Source: CAYVBE01 sp964448935 (lineage in GTDB: Bacteria > Planctomycetota > Brocadiia > SM23-32). From it: a stretch of 25,464 bases of DNA. Of this stretch, positions 24,833 through 25,464 are shown one piece after another (position 1 is the stretch's first letter; every line of letters starts with the position of its first letter). The stretch spans positions 1 to 25,464 of the forward strand of contig CAYVBE010000037.1 in NCBI GenBank assembly GCA_964448935.1, written 5' to 3'. Position numbers and translations under genes: made by a program. Under the pieces are notes generated by a model. The model ran no database searches. It saw only the letters and a list, made by a program, of their open reading frames with translations, and had not been told where the DNA came from.

Positions 24833-25256
24833 TCAGGCGATCACTACCAGGCCGTCCGGTAATTCGCGGCGGTCCCCTTCGACGCGAGGCCGGGGCTCGG
24901 CCAGGTCGTCAATGGGTTGGCGCAGGGCTTCGTCAGCCGGCTCGGTTGTCAGTCGGCCGGTCAGGCCCCGACCAGCTGATCAATGTGTCCTGGCCGAGCG
25001 CATCGGTCACGCCGCTGTCCGCCAGGATCGCTGCCATCCTCTCGAATAGCGATACGTAGACGATGAAGCCCGTGACGGCTTCAGTGTGGTGAACCCGGTT
25101 GTCTTGGAACTGCGCCTGTGCGGTCTGAGCGACCTCCTGTTCCATCTGCTTGCGCGGGGTGAAAAGCCCTGAGACCTTGCTCGGCTGCCGGACCGTGCCG
25201 AATGGGAACCGCCGGGTCGATAGGCTTAACTCGCAGCATGCCCTTCCGGCCTTCAT
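24833..25256 (-). pseudogene. TPM-domain-like protein remnant with several frameshifts
   Basis: On the minus strand, one frame (25256-24933) carries KQMEQEVAQTAQAQFQ, VHHTEAVTGFIVYVSLFERMAAIL and ADSGVTDALGQDTL, which looks like a TPM (YgcG-type) domain. A short continuation, DQLVG, is in a second frame, and the C-terminus, LTGRLTTEPADEALRQPIDDLAE and RELPDGLVVIA with stop at 24833-24835, is in a third. Together these read as one C-terminal half broken by at least two indels near 24960-24985. The N-terminal side before 25190 is not recognisable. TPM proteins are usually exported or membrane-anchored; none of that is left. The family call rests on memory of the motif and is tentative; that the region is broken is better supported. 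Confidence 0.45.
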
Positions 25257-25285
25257 CTGGCCGCGCCGGCATCACTGATGGCTCT

Positions 25286-25464
25286 TCAGTCTGCTCGTGC
25301 GCGTCGCATCGCGCGGATATGGAAGGGGTAGGTCAGTTTGTCGGCGTCCTGGAAGGAATAGTATCTGACGCCGGCCAAGTCTCCGGGGCTCATGTCCCGG
25401 TCGCCTTCCCCGAACCAGCCCCGCTTCTGCTCCGTGTTGCTCAGGAACTGGTTGCAGTGGTCCA
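25286..25464 (-). CDS. C-terminal part of an unidentified protein (partial)
   Basis: A minus-strand frame enters from the right edge and stops at 25286-25288, giving 58 residues (DHCNQFLSNTEQKRGWFGEG ... YPFHIRAMRRARAD). Composition is protein-like: aromatic-rich, a GWFGEGDRDM segment, and a YYSFQDADKLTYPFHIR strand. I considered carbohydrate-active families with GWFGEGD-like text (DUF2961) but cannot confirm it. It lies upstream of the TPM-like remnant on the same strand. Confidence 0.5.
   Translation of the reverse strand, partial: DHCNQFLSNTEQKRGWFGEGDRDMSPGDLAGVRYYSFQDADKLTYPFHIRAMRRARAD

Noticed and set aside
1..25464. CRISPR array, tRNA or rRNA genes, phage module or toxin-antitoxin pair
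   Set aside because: No regularly spaced repeats, structured RNA signatures, phage proteins or small paired genes were seen on either strand.

Overview
The window is GC-rich bacterial chromosome (coding density high from base 1 to about 19,750, much lower after that). No 16S or other phylogenetic marker is present. Several traits recall Planctomycetota or a neighbouring PVC or uncultured lineage: a secreted SGNH-type hydrolase, sulfatases with planctomycete-like C-terminal domains, a glutaminyl-tRNA synthetase, a GH57 (not GH13) glycogen branching enzyme paired with DUF4912, and free use of TTG starts. This placement is inference only.

Layout. (1) 1-4196: two paralogous diguanylate cyclases, the first cut by the window edge and the second an intact HDOD-GGDEF protein, flank a secreted SGNH-like protein with a long charged C-terminal region. 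(2) 4194-4642 is a non-coding stretch ending in a strong promoter for glnS (4643-6337). glnS converges, with 2 bp between stop codons, on a minus-strand TatD-family nuclease (6340-7125). (3) 7213-17137 is a tightly packed seven-gene unit: galT, glgA, a 1204-residue hybrid-sensory histidine kinase, a CheY-like receiver, glgC, a DUF4912 protein and a GH57 branching enzyme. Gaps are 32, 24, -23, 15, 15 and 7 bp. It makes ADP-glucose (GlgC), polymerises it (GlgA) and branches it (GH57). The two-component pair sits between synthase and pyrophosphorylase and may sense energy, redox or ligand state for glycogen metabolism. (4) 17209-19745: homoserine dehydrogenase followed by an ApgM-superfamily protein, from a near-consensus promoter that overlaps the GH57 stop codon. 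The pairing suggests the second gene is the unorthodox homoserine kinase of threonine synthesis. A GC hairpin follows.

(5) 19746-25464 is a decayed accessory region. It holds a frameshifted beta-helix gene remnant fused in frame to the 3' part of an IS3-family transposase (itself frameshifted), a minus-strand sulfatase, an IS1380-family N-terminal fragment, a poly-G tract, a plus-strand sulfatase divergent from the first, a multiply frameshifted TPM-like remnant, and the C-terminus of an unidentified minus-strand gene at the right edge. No tRNA, rRNA or CRISPR array was seen. No clearly new defence or biosynthetic system is evident. The most interesting points are the signalling pair inside the glycogen operon, a palindromic -10 box shared by two divergent promoters, the likely ApgM-type homoserine kinase, and the chimeric beta-helix/transposase ORF.
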